DNA from: Nitrospira sp.
GTDB taxonomy: Bacteria > Nitrospirota > Nitrospiria > Nitrospirales > Nitrospiraceae
Length of the DNA: 64,000 nt
Assembly: GCA_016873515.1 (NCBI GenBank)
Contig: VGXB01000001.1
Location: 62,001-126,000 of the forward strand
Direction: 5' to 3'
In this document: in pieces, positions 1 through 11,040 of the stretch
Layout of the letters: the number at the start of each line of letters is the position of its first letter
Position numbering within the stretch: position 1 is the stretch's first letter
Notes under the pieces: model-generated
What the model saw: only the letters and a program-made list of their open reading frames with translations
The model's database searches: none
Told to the model about the DNA's origin: nothing
Translations under genes and position numbers: made by a program

Positions 1-714
1 CCCCGTTACTGCGGGCTGTCGTGGCACGAGTTAAGAGGTCGGCCGGAACTTCTACTATGCGCGTTTTAAGCGGTTTTGCCATGACCCCGTTCTCTTTTCG
101 AGCGGGGCCTACGTTCTGCAACGCTTCGTCTACCATAGTCTCAGCTGTACATACGGGATCAGTGATGGCGGTTGAGAGGTGATGGAGGGCTTCGGTGGAT
201 CACACAGCGAAGGGGCGTTCTTTTTAAAAGCAGCGTTGAACGGTTGCCCCGCCGGTCTGGTTCGTCGTGTGGGAGATGCCGTTTATGGTTGGATTGGGAG
301 TGCCGGTCACAGTCCTAGTATCGAAGACAACGGCGTGGTCGGAGACATCAAAGCCAATCGACGCTGTGAACAAGAACCCCTGCTCGGCATTGCCACATGT
401 AATGAGGCCAAGGAGTGTGCTTCCGGCGTGGCACAGGAGGTCCAGGCCCATCGTCACGACATGCCTATCGCTATCGGGAAACGCCGAATCGAACCTGAGA
501 TCCGTCACTGGGCTATGTGAGTGAATGTAGGCGGCTCATAGCGACACATCCTAGCCACGGTAGAGCACCGACAGCGTGTGCGCTCTCCCGTGATTGATCC
601 ACGAGCTCTTCCCGTACCACTGCTTCGCAGCTCCTGGTCTTGTGCAAGCACCGGGTCGGAGTTTATCATGACGCCCGCAAACCATTGGATCCTCTTATAG
701 ATGGAGTACCGCGT

Positions 715-2151
715 ATGAACAAAGATCAGAACAAGCCGTCAGCAGCGGCGCGAATCGAGCGGGATACGATGGGCGAATTGGCCGTTCCTGTCGAGGCGTA
801 TTATGGAGTGCAGACCGCACGCGCGATCGAGAACTTTCCCATTAGTCCGTTGCGGATGCCGCGCTCTGTAATTCGCGCGATGGGCATGATCAAGCGGGCG
901 GCCGCAACGGTCAACCATTCCTTGGGATTACTTGATCAGAAGTCGACCGAGGCGATTAAGCAGGCGGCGACCGAAGTGGTCGAGGGAAAGCTGGACGCCG
1001 AGTTCCCAGTGGATATTTTTCAGACCGGCTCCGGCACGTCCACAAACATGAACACCAATGAAGTGATTTCCAACCGAGCGACTGAGCTGATCGGCGGCGC
1101 GCGAGGCAGCAAGCTCGTGCATCCCAACGATCATGTGAATCTTGGCCAGTCGAGCAACGACGTGATTCCGACCGCCATTCATATTGCCGCGTCTGAAACG
1201 ATGCAACAACAATTATTACCGGCGCTGACTCGACTCCAGAAGGCATTGACCCGCAAGGCGAAGGAGTTTGACGCGATCGTCAAGATCGGACGGACCCATT
1301 TACAAGACGCCACGCCGGTGCGGCTGGGGCAAGAATTCGGCGGCTATGCCAGACAGATTGAGCTTGGCATTGAGCGGGTGCAGCGCGCGCAGGACGCCTT
1401 AAGCGAAGTGGCCCTCGGTGGCACCGCGGTTGGCACTGGGTTGAACTGTCATCCGCGATTCTCGAGAAACGTTATGGCCATCATTTCGAAAGAAACGGGC
1501 TGTGTCTTCAAGGAGGCCAAGAATCACTTCGAGGCGCAGTCGGCTCAGGATGCGCTCGTCGAAGCCAGTGGCGCAGTGCGCACCGTTGCCGTGAGTCTCA
1601 TGAAAATCGCCAACGACATCCGCTGGCTGGGTTCCGGCCCTCGCTGTGGACTTGGCGAAATCAATCTTCCGGAGACACAACCAGGCTCATCCATCATGCC
1701 GGGGAAAGTCAATCCGGTGATCGCCGAGTCTGTGACGATGGTCTGTGCGCAGGTCATTGGCAATGATGTGACGGTCACCGTGGGTGGACAGGCGGCGAAC
1801 TTTGAGCTGATCGTAATGATGCCGGTCATGGCCTACAACCTCCTCCAATCCGTCGAGCTTTTGACGGCTGCCGCCAACAATTTTGCTGCAAAATGCATTG
1901 CCGGCATTACGGCGAACGAAGAGCGATGCAAGAGTCTGATCGAACAGAGTCTTGCCATGTGCACAGCCTTGGCACCGGTAATCGGGTACGAAGCAGCGGC
2001 GAAACTGGCCAAGGATGCCTACCAATCCGGTAAGACGGTTCGGCAGGTAGCCAAGGAACAAAAAGTTCTGCCGGACAAAAAGCTCGCTGAACTACTCGAC
2101 CCCTGGCGCATGACGGAATCGGGCGGACCAGTCGGCAGCGCGGGGGGCTAA
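715..2151 (+). CDS. fumC: Class II fumarate hydratase
   Basis: ORF 640..2151 with likely ATG at 715 (MNKDQNKP...); fumarase/aspartase motifs TGSGTSTNMNTNEV and GSSIMPGKVNPV. Confidence 0.93.
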   Translation: MNKDQNKPSAAARIERDTMGELAVPVEAYYGVQTARAIENFPISPLRMPRSVIRAMGMIKRAAATVNHSLGLLDQKSTEAIKQAATEVVEGKLDAEFPVDIFQTGSGTSTNMNTNEVISNRATELIGGARGSKLVHPNDHVNLGQSSNDVIPTAIHIAASETMQQQLLPALTRLQKALTRKAKEFDAIVKIGRTHLQDATPVRLGQEFGGYARQIELGIERVQRAQDALSEVALGGTAVGTGLNCHPRFSRNVMAIISKETGCVFKEAKNHFEAQSAQDALVEASGAVRTVAVSLMKIANDIRWLGSGPRCGLGEINLPETQPGSSIMPGKVNPVIAESVTMVCAQVIGNDVTVTVGGQAANFELIVMMPVMAYNLLQSVELLTAAANNFAAKCIAGITANEERCKSLIEQSLAMCTALAPVIGYEAAAKLAKDAYQSGKTVRQVAKEQKVLPDKKLAELLDPWRMTESGGPVGSAGG

Positions 2152-2173
2152 CTAATTCGGAAGATAGTCACGC

Positions 2174-2890
2174 GTGATGGATTCGGATAGCCACAGGTAT
2201 GTTGTCACGGTCAGTCTTCTTGCCTTGGTGGTAGCAGGCGCACTCTATGGTTGTACCGGAGCGGGACGCCAAGTGGCAGACAATGACATCCGTATGCACC
2301 CACTCACGACCGGTCTCCGAGGAGAGCCCTGTTGTGTATTGGCCAAAGGGGGGGCGCGGCAAATCGCGCTGGTGCGAGCAGCAGTAGGACTCGTTAGTCG
2401 GTCTCGAATTGAAGTTGAAGGGCAGCGCTATGTTGGTGACTGCTCAGGCTTTGTCCGAGGCGTGTATGCCGCCCAGCAAGTCGACGTATACGATGGACTG
2501 GGCGAGCTGGATGGCGGCAATGGAGTGGGGCGCATTTACACGCATGTTGTGGAACATGGCCGGATTCACTATGGTCCAATCGTGTATCCGGGTGATCTCA
2601 TCTTTTTCCACAGCACGTGGGACTTCAATCGCGACGGGTTGCACAACGATCCGCTGACACATGTTGGGATTGTGGAGACAGTCGAGCCTGACGGGACGGT
2701 GATCTTCGTAAGTTGGGTCTCAGCGGGGGTCGAGCGCTACCGAATGAATCTCAGACAGCCCGGTGTCCATAAAACCGCCGAGGGGCGTGTGCTCAACGAC
2801 TATATACGCCGGAAGGGATTCAGTGATCCAGAGTCCACCCGGTATCTGGGGGGGCAACTCTTCGCCGCCTTCGGCACACTTGTACGGTAA
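2174..2890 (+). CDS. NlpC/P60- or CHAP-like lipoprotein, putative cell-wall hydrolase
   Basis: N-terminal hydrophobic segment with lipobox-like LYGC; catalytic-type DCSGFVRGVY and THVGIVE motifs. Confidence 0.6.
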   Translation: MMDSDSHRYVVTVSLLALVVAGALYGCTGAGRQVADNDIRMHPLTTGLRGEPCCVLAKGGARQIALVRAAVGLVSRSRIEVEGQRYVGDCSGFVRGVYAAQQVDVYDGLGELDGGNGVGRIYTHVVEHGRIHYGPIVYPGDLIFFHSTWDFNRDGLHNDPLTHVGIVETVEPDGTVIFVSWVSAGVERYRMNLRQPGVHKTAEGRVLNDYIRRKGFSDPESTRYLGGQLFAAFGTLVR

Positions 2891-2930
2891 TTGCGCTAGA
2901 CGGCGTATGCTTGCCCAGCCCCGGCCCACC

Positions 2931-3233
2931 CTACTTTTTCTGCGGCTCCAGCAGTTTGTCGCCTTTCTTGAAGACTCCGTAGATGGCTTGAGAGGGGCAG
3001 GCGTCTAAACAGAGGCGGCAGCTTTCAAGGCAGCGGGACGGGTCGAATTTGTACGGGGGGGTGGAGAGCCAGGCGCTGGTCGGACAAATCGGCACGCAGA
3101 TGGCTTGGTGGGTGCAACGGTCCGGATGCCGGACCAGGTGATCGCGAATGACCATCATGGGTTTGACTCCTTCGAAGAGACCTTGCGAGAAGATCTCAAG
3201 CATGTTCTTGTTGGGAAGGCTACTCACGTCCAC
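2931..3233 (-). CDS. 4Fe-4S dicluster ferredoxin-like protein
   Basis: Cys-rich motifs CTHQAICVPICPTSAW and CLESCRLCLDACPSQAIY. Confidence 0.75.
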   Translation of the reverse strand: MDVSSLPNKNMLEIFSQGLFEGVKPMMVIRDHLVRHPDRCTHQAICVPICPTSAWLSTPPYKFDPSRCLESCRLCLDACPSQAIYGVFKKGDKLLEPQKK

Positions 3234-3637
3234 TCTTTGACGAGCGCCTTCAGCCGATCTTTTAGCTCGGGGATTTGCTCCACATTATTGTGAATCGCGC
3301 CGAGGATCTTGTCTAACCGGGCTGCGCGTAAGGCCGTTTTATCCTGTGCTGTCAGCCGGTCGTATTCTTGGTACGCCTCGCGATGTGGCGGTTCAAGATA
3401 TTGTCTGGCGTCTATCAGGGCCTGGCCGAGTTCCCATGCTTCCGGGGCCAGTGGCGGGACGACGACATACGATCCGTCGGTGAATGTCACGACGGCGGCA
3501 CCTTGTTTACCAGTGAGAGGGGTGATGGCCTCGACGGTTTTCCCCTGGCAGGCCCGCCATTCCGGCAGCAGTCCAGGAAACCGTTTTGCAAAGGCCACTT
3601 TTTCCAGGTTGGCCTTCCATTTATCTTCGGTCGGCAT
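3224..3637 (-). CDS. Hypothetical protein coupled to ferredoxin genes
   Basis: 137-aa ORF overlapping the downstream ferredoxin ORF by 10 nt on the same strand. Confidence 0.6.
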   Translation of the reverse strand: MPTEDKWKANLEKVAFAKRFPGLLPEWRACQGKTVEAITPLTGKQGAAVVTFTDGSYVVVPPLAPEAWELGQALIDARQYLEPPHREAYQEYDRLTAQDKTALRAARLDKILGAIHNNVEQIPELKDRLKALVKEWT

Positions 3638-3659
3638 AGGAATGTGTCGGCCTGGGGCC

Positions 3660-4013
3660 TTACGCTTTCTTAAGAGGACACAACGTGTCCGGTGTCGGAT
3701 GGTCCGGCATCAGTAGCCGGGTGACGACCTCACCGTGTACGATATGCCGCTCCATGATCTCTGTCACGTCCGCTTCCGTGCCGACCCAGTACCAGACCCC
3801 TTCCGGGTAGATCACGACGCTGGGTCCCATCTCGCAGTGGTCTAAGCAGCCGGCCTTGTTTGCGCGCACAACCCCTTTGAGATTCAGCCGTGTGGCTTCA
3901 CTTTTAAAGTGAGCATGGAGTTTCTCGGAGCCCAGGTTTGCACAGCTTCCGCGAGGGTCATCGTTCGGCCGCTGATTGATACAGACGAATATATGGCGCT
4001 GAAATGGTGGCAT
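3660..4013 (-). CDS. Thioredoxin-like (2Fe-2S) ferredoxin
   Basis: MPPFQRHIFVCINQRPNDDPRGSC...CLDHCEMGPSVVIYPEGVWY, pattern of shethna-type 2Fe-2S ferredoxins. Confidence 0.8.
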   Translation of the reverse strand: MPPFQRHIFVCINQRPNDDPRGSCANLGSEKLHAHFKSEATRLNLKGVVRANKAGCLDHCEMGPSVVIYPEGVWYWVGTEADVTEIMERHIVHGEVVTRLLMPDHPTPDTLCPLKKA

Positions 4014-4018
4014 GAGGG

Positions 4019-4396
4019 CTAGACTGGCATGGTGGCGGTCGTGAGCCGTTCCATCAGTAGCCGGACGGCCGGGCCGTCCAGCAATGGCGACGGGCCCTGT
4101 CCGGCTCCCAAGATGGTGATGATTTCCTGGAGCCGCACCGACGCGCGGAGAAATTCGTCGCTCTTGGCCAGTTCCGAACCCTGTCCGGCACTCAATTTGT
4201 CGTATTCGGTTCGAATATCTCGGAAATCACGCTGCAGATTCTTGTGCATCGAACAGGCGGCACAATACCATTTGGGGTTTTGATCAGACGAGGGAGACAG
4301 GCGATCGTAGGGACGGCCGAAGAAATCTTTCCCCAACGAAAACTTCATGAGCGGGCTGCCTGACACACCACAGCCCTGACAAGTTCCCGTGTCCAT
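4019..4396 (-). CDS. Hypothetical Cys-rich protein
   Basis: Internal start MDTGTCQGCGVSG; CxxC and CAAC motifs; same strand as ferredoxin cluster. Confidence 0.55.
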   Translation of the reverse strand: MDTGTCQGCGVSGSPLMKFSLGKDFFGRPYDRLSPSSDQNPKWYCAACSMHKNLQRDFRDIRTEYDKLSAGQGSELAKSDEFLRASVRLQEIITILGAGQGPSPLLDGPAVRLLMERLTTATMPV

Positions 4397-5440
4397 GCTG
4401 CCCTCCGGTAGGATTTTTCGTATCGCTGCGCGCGGAGGCCATCTTACACCAGAGGATTTTGACGTGTCTAGCGGCCGATCGTGGTCTGGTATAGTTTTGC
4501 CCTGATGATGGAAGGACGGAGCAGCAGAGGTCTCGCCGCCGGTGTCGGAATGTGTGGCAGGACCGTCTTCATGGTCCCACAGGGCCATGCAGGTCTCTGG
4601 CACTGCATTCAGGCGGACGGAACCATTCTTTTCAACGATGATGGAGGACCTGGATGCCGTGAAAGGGGCGCGTTAGCCGCGAGTCAGTCGACCCTGGCCC
4701 CTAACCCGGATGGTCTGGCTAATCTCCAACGAGAGTGTTTGTCAGACAAGCCGCGTTCGTTACCGAATGTGACAGCAGGGGGCGCGTTGTCTTCCCGTTC
4801 TTTTTCACCGGCGTCACGGGTAGCTCCCGCCGCCAGGTATCGTGATAGGGTTCCGGAGATGTGGACCAAAGGCTGGAATATCCCGAATAAAGGTGATATT
4901 CAGCTGTTGCAGCTAGGCGTGAGAGATGGGCCGGTTGGCACGGGGCCGTCCATCACAACGGCGCATCATTTCCTGGAGCAAACCAAGCATGCCTGGAATG
5001 TGGCGGTACTGGCGGCTGCCAAGGCCGTGCCGGATGAGCTCCGCTTTCTTCATGTGGCGTTGACGATGCCGCCTGGTGCTGGGATTATTTCACAGTGAAC
5101 CACCCAGCGATGGGGCGAGCGCATGCGCAACCTGGGCAGGGGCGGTCACGTCGGCGATCTGGGACGATGCGCGAGGGCAGGAGGTGTCTTTTTCTGGAAC
5201 AATCGATACGAGTCGTGGTGTCGGCCCTGTGGGAGAGTGAGAGCATAAGATCAAGGGGTGTGGCCTCTTATCGCAATCTCATGAGGTACTCGTGCCGGCA
5301 GGGCAGCGAACGTTTGCGATCACCAAGAAAAAAATGGCCCGATCGATCACGGTGCCCGAGGTGTCAACGTTGAGCGAGGCCGGTGAAATCGTCACAGGCC
5401 AGTCGCTGAGATCAGCTTCAATCGACTTCATAGGTGTTCA

Positions 5441-6544
5441 ATGATTATCGGTGTGCCAAAAGAAATCAAAGACCATGAGTATCGTGTGAGCCTCACCCCT
5501 GACGGAGCAGCCGCGTTGCGCCAGGCCGGCCATGAGGTCTGGGTCGAGTCATCCGCCGGGCTTGGAAGCGGGTTTGCCGACGACGAATACGGTCAGGCTG
5601 GGGCTGCGATTACCGTATCGAAAGAAGAGGTGTTTCAACGGGCTGATCTGATTGTGAAGGTCAAGGAACCATTGCTTGCAGAGTGCCCGCTGTTTCGGCC
5701 GGGCCAGGTCCTGTTTACCTATCTCCATTTGGCGGCATGTCCGGAGTTGACCACGACCTTACTGGAGAAAAGGGTCACGGCGATTGCGTATGAAACGACG
5801 ATGGCCCAGGACGGCGGCTTGCCGATGTTGAAGCCGATGAGCGAAATCGCTGGGCGGATGTCGATGCAGGTTGGCGCGCAGTACTTGGAGAAAATTCACG
5901 GCGGCCGGGGTGTGTTGTTGGCGGGGGTTCCCGGTGTGACGCCGGGCCACGTTGTCATCCTCGGCGCCGGTGTGGTGGGGACTTCGGCCCTGCGCATCGC
6001 TGTGGGCATGGGCGCGCAGGTGACGGTTCTCAACCTTGACGTCGAGCGGCTCCGCTATTTGGATACCCTCTATGGCGGCCGGATTGTCACGCGCGCCGCC
6101 AGTGCCGCTGCGATTGAACACACGGTCTGTGGCGCGGATCTTGTGATCGGGGCCGTATTGGTTCCTGGCGCAACAGCCCCGAAGTTAGTGTCGCGTGCTG
6201 TCGTCGCTCGGATGAAGCCTGGGGCCGTGGTCGTCGATGTGTCTGTGGATCAAGGGGGGTGTTTCGAGACGACGAAGCCGACGACGCATTCCGATCCGGT
6301 GTACACGGTGGACGGAGTCCTGCATTACTGCGTGGCCAATATGCCAGGTATCGTGCCGCGTACGTCGACGTTTGCATTGACGAACGCAACCCTGCCATAC
6401 CTGCTTCGGCTTGCATCCGAGGGCGTTGATCGGGCGATCCGTGCCGATGCCGGATTGGCAAACGGCGTCAACCTTAGGGACGGCCAGGTGACCTGTCAGG
6501 GGGTGGCGCAAGCCCATGGGTTGCGTTTTACCCCGCTCTTGTAA
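5441..6544 (+). CDS. ald: Alanine dehydrogenase
   Basis: [26 protein letters not shown]...; typical Ald motifs over full length. Confidence 0.95.
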   Translation: MIIGVPKEIKDHEYRVSLTPDGAAALRQAGHEVWVESSAGLGSGFADDEYGQAGAAITVSKEEVFQRADLIVKVKEPLLAECPLFRPGQVLFTYLHLAACPELTTTLLEKRVTAIAYETTMAQDGGLPMLKPMSEIAGRMSMQVGAQYLEKIHGGRGVLLAGVPGVTPGHVVILGAGVVGTSALRIAVGMGAQVTVLNLDVERLRYLDTLYGGRIVTRAASAAAIEHTVCGADLVIGAVLVPGATAPKLVSRAVVARMKPGAVVVDVSVDQGGCFETTKPTTHSDPVYTVDGVLHYCVANMPGIVPRTSTFALTNATLPYLLRLASEGVDRAIRADAGLANGVNLRDGQVTCQGVAQAHGLRFTPLL

Positions 6545-6583
6545 GACAATCCAAATCCCGCGGTTTGTTTCTCACGCTCTCGT

Positions 6584-6661
<78 letters not shown>

Positions 6662-7558
6662 GCGGCACGTCGTGTGAGCCGCGCACAATTCAGCGGAGTA
6701 TCGTGCTTGTTGGGCGCGGATAAATACTTCGCGTGATCCGAACTTCGACGGCGCTTGTGCCGTTACCGCATTGGCGCAGCTGTGCGTCAGGCTTGCGCCG
6801 CTCTCCTACGATCGACGAGGTACGTACCCTCTCCGCTCTCGCGCGAAATTACAAAAGACGTGTCGCATGTGAAGAGGTGATCTGATGCCGCTTCGGATCC
6901 CACGCCTGCTGTCGCGACGTTGTCGAGCTAGGCGCCGAGATGCTGCGCGCATCTTGGCTAGGCCCACGGTGCACTTGTACGCCGTGCCTCGCCCGATACT
7001 CCCTGATTCGTGCAAAGAGCAGTGCCCCGATCTGGCGGGCGTGCACGAGAGGCCGAACCGGGCCGATGGTGGGCGCCTCTGGCACGAGCTCGCTCTCCGC
7101 CACCCACGCTGCCCACCGGTCCACACAAGTCATTTCATCGCGCGCGCGCTTCCAGCGAGTGGATTGGTAATGCTACGCGACGGGGACCGCGGCCCCGTCG
7201 ATTGCAGCAGAGAAGAGGCGTCGCCCGTTCCGTGCGGTGTGAGCCCGTGCACATCCCACGAGCCGAATCCATCATGCCGTCGCTTGAGCGGGGTGGCCAA
7301 TCCGATAACTGAGTTGGTTGGAGAGATCTTGGTTCGTGTGCAGATCGGTGGGAGGGGCGGTGTGTAAGACGTGGGGACCGTGCTGTGGCTGTCCGTGTGG
7401 GGACTTGCCATGGGCAGCTCGATGGAGCGAAAAATCTTGATGATGGCCGAGTTGAATTAGACGTCGAAGGAACACGGACGGCGATTGAGGCGCTGGTGGG
7501 TGCGTTGAACGTTGGTTCGCCGGGGGGGGGGAATGAAACGAGGGTGGAGGTGAAGTGA

Positions 7559-8585
7559 ATGTCTGTGACTTGGCAGGTTTCTGGTTTTCCGGTTTGCTAC
7601 TCGAGCAGCGTAAAGGAGGACCCCTTTCGAATGGGGCGATCACAAGAGGGATCGCTAGCGGTGAGCGATGTACGGCGGCGAACCGTTGACGATCATGCAG
7701 AGGCCGTTGTCGGAGGTATTTCCGATCGTGTCGAAAAGGAATCTGGCCGTTCTGAGGGGCTAGATACGCTGAAAAGGTATCATCGGGACGTCTGCCGAGC
7801 CACATGGCTCACGGTCAAGCAAAAGCAGCACTTCGGTAAGCGGGTGATGGCCGGCGACGAGCAGACGCGCCAGTCGATGATTGCATCCACTCTGCGCCGT
7901 GTCATCAGTATCGGTAACCGAGACATGCATCGGGGGTCTCTCGTTTCCGATATCGCCGAAGAAGCCAATCTGGGGCGCATCAAGGCTGTTGAGAAATGCA
8001 ACTATAAGCGGGGATGCTGGGTCAGTGCCTACGCATTCGGGTGGATCCGGCAGTCCATCGAGCGGGGTCTCATCAATCAAGGGACACTGGTTTGCTTGCC
8101 TGTGCATGCGGTGGAACGGGTGACGTGCGACATTTGGTAGGGTCGCCCAGCTGATGCAGAAACTCGAGCACGAGTCAATGGCGCAAGCAGTGGCCGTGAA
8201 GATGAAGACCTCGGAAGAGGAAGTCTTGGACATCCAACATCGAGTGCGGACGTCCTGTTCACGCGACAGTTTCATCAACGATTGGACGGATACATTGCTC
8301 CGTGACGTGCGCGAGGATGCTGCCGATCTGCTGCCTGACAAGACGATCAATGAGGGGGGGCGTCGGACTGACCTGATTGCCTGGGTCAAAGAGTTGTCTG
8401 AGAAAGTGCAATCTGGTAGTGTGGCGCGGGTTGGGCTCAAGGGCGACGAGGCAAAGGCGCTGGTAGACTTCAGCCGGGAGAGGGGAGTGACCCGCGAGCA
8501 GGTCCGGCAGAGCGAGATGCCGGCGTTGGTTCGGCTCCGCAACACCATCGAGCGGAAAATCATGACCCAGAAAGATTTGCGCTAA
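7559..8585 (+). pseudogene. Split/degraded sigma-70 family RNA polymerase sigma factor
   Basis: ORF 7559..8140 carries a region 2-like segment (VMAGDEQTRQSMIASTLRRVISIGNRDMHRG...WIRQSIERGLINQ...LPVHAVE); ORF 8154..8585 in another frame carries region 3/4-like sequence (GVTREQVRQSEMPALVRLRNTIERKI). Confidence 0.75.
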
Positions 8586-8589
8586 CTCC

Positions 8590-9114
8590 GTGGCCGCCAT
8601 CGACTACCGCGCATTGATCCGCGAAGTCCCGGACTTTCCCAAGCCCGGCATCTTGTTCTATGACATTACAACACTCTTGAAGAACGCCGAGGCAGTCCGA
8701 AGTCTGGCCGACGACTTGGTGGGCCGGTACCATACGCAGCGGATCGCGAAAGTCGTGGGGATCGAATCCCGTGGCTTCATCTTCGCCGGAATTTTATCGG
8801 CACGCCTTGGTGCCGGGTTTGTTCCCGTTCGTAAACCAGGAAAACTTCCCGCCGATTGTTTGGAAGTGCGATACAGTTTGGAGTACGGCTCAAATGCCCT
8901 GGCCATCCATCGCGATGCGATTGGCAGAGATGAGCGGGTGCTGATTGTAGATGATCTCTTAGCCACGGGGGGCACCGCGGAAGCCACGGTCCATCTTGTT
9001 CGCCAACTCGGCGGGCACATCGTCGGTCTCGATTTTCTTGTAGAGCTGAAGAGCCTGAACGGCCGTGATAAGCTGGCCGGCTATCCGGTGCACTCCACCA
9101 TTCTCTATCCCTAG
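8590..9114 (+). CDS. apt: Adenine phosphoribosyltransferase
   Basis: [30 protein letters not shown]...[17 protein letters not shown]-binding motif. Confidence 0.95.
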   Translation: MAAIDYRALIREVPDFPKPGILFYDITTLLKNAEAVRSLADDLVGRYHTQRIAKVVGIESRGFIFAGILSARLGAGFVPVRKPGKLPADCLEVRYSLEYGSNALAIHRDAIGRDERVLIVDDLLATGGTAEATVHLVRQLGGHIVGLDFLVELKSLNGRDKLAGYPVHSTILYP

Positions 9115-9203
9115 TCCGTCGCCTCTTGTCAAGCAGGAGATGGCGTGCTATAGATGCCGAACTTTTCCCCCGGCGCAAGCGTGCATAAGAGGTCAGAATC
9201 CTT

Positions 9204-9761
9204 ATGGCGACGAAGTCGCTCACAAAGAACAAACCCGTGAGCACGTCAAAGCCCGCGCGTGTCCGTCCTAAGGCGGCTGCCCCCGCTGCTCGTGCACTCC
9301 CTGTACAACCGGCCGCCCCCGCCGTGGCGGTGAAACCGATTCGATCCAAGGAAACAGCCAAAGAGCGCGAGGCACGAGAGCGCCGGCAAGCGGCGCTCCA
9401 AAAGATGCTCGTGAGCAAACGGCAGGAAATCATCAAGGAAATTGAGGAGAGCTTAGGGCAGTCGCTGACAACGGATCAGCAGCGGAGACTGGAGTCGGCG
9501 CGTGATGTCGGCGATCAGGCCTTGATGGATCTTGACCGCGAGCTCGGCATCTCGCTGATGGAGATGCGCAACCGCCGCCGGAAGTTGATCGATGAAGCAT
9601 TGAGGCGGCTGCGTGAAGGTACCTACGGGATCTGTGCCGAATGTGGTGTTGAGATCAGTGAAAAACGCCTGCAAATTGTTCCCTTTGCTAAGCTGTGTGT
9701 CGTGTGCCAATCGAAAGAAGAGTTACTCGAGAAAATCGAGAAGGAAGAAGCTCGCGATTAA
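9204..9761 (+). CDS. DksA/TraR family zinc-finger protein with Ala/Pro/Lys-rich N-terminus
   Basis: C-terminal GTYGICAECGVEISEKRLQIVPFAKLCVVCQ zinc finger. Confidence 0.85.
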   Translation: MATKSLTKNKPVSTSKPARVRPKAAAPAARALPVQPAAPAVAVKPIRSKETAKEREARERRQAALQKMLVSKRQEIIKEIEESLGQSLTTDQQRRLESARDVGDQALMDLDRELGISLMEMRNRRRKLIDEALRRLREGTYGICAECGVEISEKRLQIVPFAKLCVVCQSKEELLEKIEKEEARD

Positions 9762-9887
9762 GTCCTACTGGGATTCCACGCGGTATTTGCCCGACGCACG
9801 CATCCATCCTGCATCGCAACGAATCGATCAGCCGAGTCGCTGGCTCTTCAATCAGTTGAAGACGAACCACTCTGTGGTGGGATTATC

Positions 9888-10586
9888 ATGAGCAGCGGGG
9901 TGTCGCAATCAGCGGTCGTATTGGCCAGCGGGGGACTGGATTCGACGGTTGCCGCCGCGGTGGCTCAACGAGACGGATATGATGTATATCTCCTGACTGT
10001 GGCCTATGGCCAGCGGCACGCGATAGAAGTGGAGCGGGCCGGCCAGATTGGGATCGCGCTGGGTGCTCGGCGGCATCTGATTATTACTGCGGATTTACAG
10101 GCCATCGGGGGGTCGGCACTCACCGGCGATTTTCCCGTCCCCAAGAATCGATCGAACGGGGATCGGCAATCGGGGATACCCATTACCTATGTTCCAGGGA
10201 GAAATCTGATTTTTCTGTCTCTGGCCTCGGCGTATGCGGAAGTGCTGCGCGCAGCGGTCATCTATTTCGGTGCGAATGTGCAGGATTATTCCGGTTATCC
10301 GGACTGCAGCTTAGCATTTATCCGGGCCGCCGAGGCCGCGGTTCGGATCGGGACGAAGGCAGGGGTCGAGGGGCGAGCGATCGAGGTACGGGCGCCGCTG
10401 CTGAATATGACCAAAGCCGCGATCATCAGGCTTGGCACGACGCTGAATGTCCCATTTCACCTCACGCACAGTTGTTACGATCCCATTGGTTCGCTGGCTT
10501 GTGGACAATGCGACAGTTGCCTGATTCGAAAGCGAGGATTTCTTGAGGCGGGAGTTGTAGATCCTGTCCCCTATGCGGTACGCTAA
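9888..10586 (+). CDS. queC: 7-cyano-7-deazaguanine synthase
   Basis: VVLASGGLDSTVAAAVA P-loop and SCYDPIGSLACGQCDSCLIRKRGF. Confidence 0.93.
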   Translation: MSSGVSQSAVVLASGGLDSTVAAAVAQRDGYDVYLLTVAYGQRHAIEVERAGQIGIALGARRHLIITADLQAIGGSALTGDFPVPKNRSNGDRQSGIPITYVPGRNLIFLSLASAYAEVLRAAVIYFGANVQDYSGYPDCSLAFIRAAEAAVRIGTKAGVEGRAIEVRAPLLNMTKAAIIRLGTTLNVPFHLTHSCYDPIGSLACGQCDSCLIRKRGFLEAGVVDPVPYAVR

Positions 10587-10638
10587 GACAGTAGGCGAGG
10601 CTTTTCGTTGAAACAACTCAGCTGAACAGGATGCACCC

Positions 10639-11040
10639 ATGCTCATGAGTCAGAAGATCTCACAGGCGATCGGGATGAGTGCGGTTGTACTGGCGCTCGG
10701 AGCCGCTCCGGCGTGTAGTCAGGGCGAGTCTCAGCCGCAACGCCAGGCGGCGGCCGTACCAGCGGATCTGCAAATCGGGGAGCAGAAGTTCAGGGCCAAT
10801 TGCTCTGCGTGTCATGGCGTGGAGGGGGGGGGGACCACACAGGGGCCGCCGCTTGTTCACAAGATCTATGAGCCGCATCATCACGGCGATGCCGCATTCC
10901 AGCGGGCGGCCGCCAACGGTGTTCAGGCGCATCATTGGCAGTTCGGCAATATGCCAAAGATCGAAAAGGTGACGCCCGACGACGTTAGCCACATTGTTAC
11001 ATACGTCCGCTGGCTCCAACAACAAGCCGGAATTTTCTAA
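10639..11040 (+). CDS. Periplasmic monoheme c-type cytochrome
   Basis: Signal peptide, heme motif CSACH, distal GNMPKIEKVTPDDVSHIVTYVRWLQ. Confidence 0.88.
   Translation: MLMSQKISQAIGMSAVVLALGAAPACSQGESQPQRQAAAVPADLQIGEQKFRANCSACHGVEGGGTTQGPPLVHKIYEPHHHGDAAFQRAAANGVQAHHWQFGNMPKIEKVTPDDVSHIVTYVRWLQQQAGIF

Noticed and set aside
179-524. Overlapping ORFs on both strands at the window start
   Set aside because: No recognisable motif, mutually overlapping frames, no clear ribosome-binding site; likely non-coding or decayed.
4481-5098. 205-aa plus-strand ORF between the ferredoxin cluster and ald
   Set aside because: N-terminal half overlaps the antisense gene upstream and is low quality; the C-terminal part looks protein-like but no family was recognised.
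6806-7411. Several overlapping ORFs downstream of tRNA-Pro
   Set aside because: All are mutually overlapping in a GC-rich stretch without motifs; probably spurious or relic.
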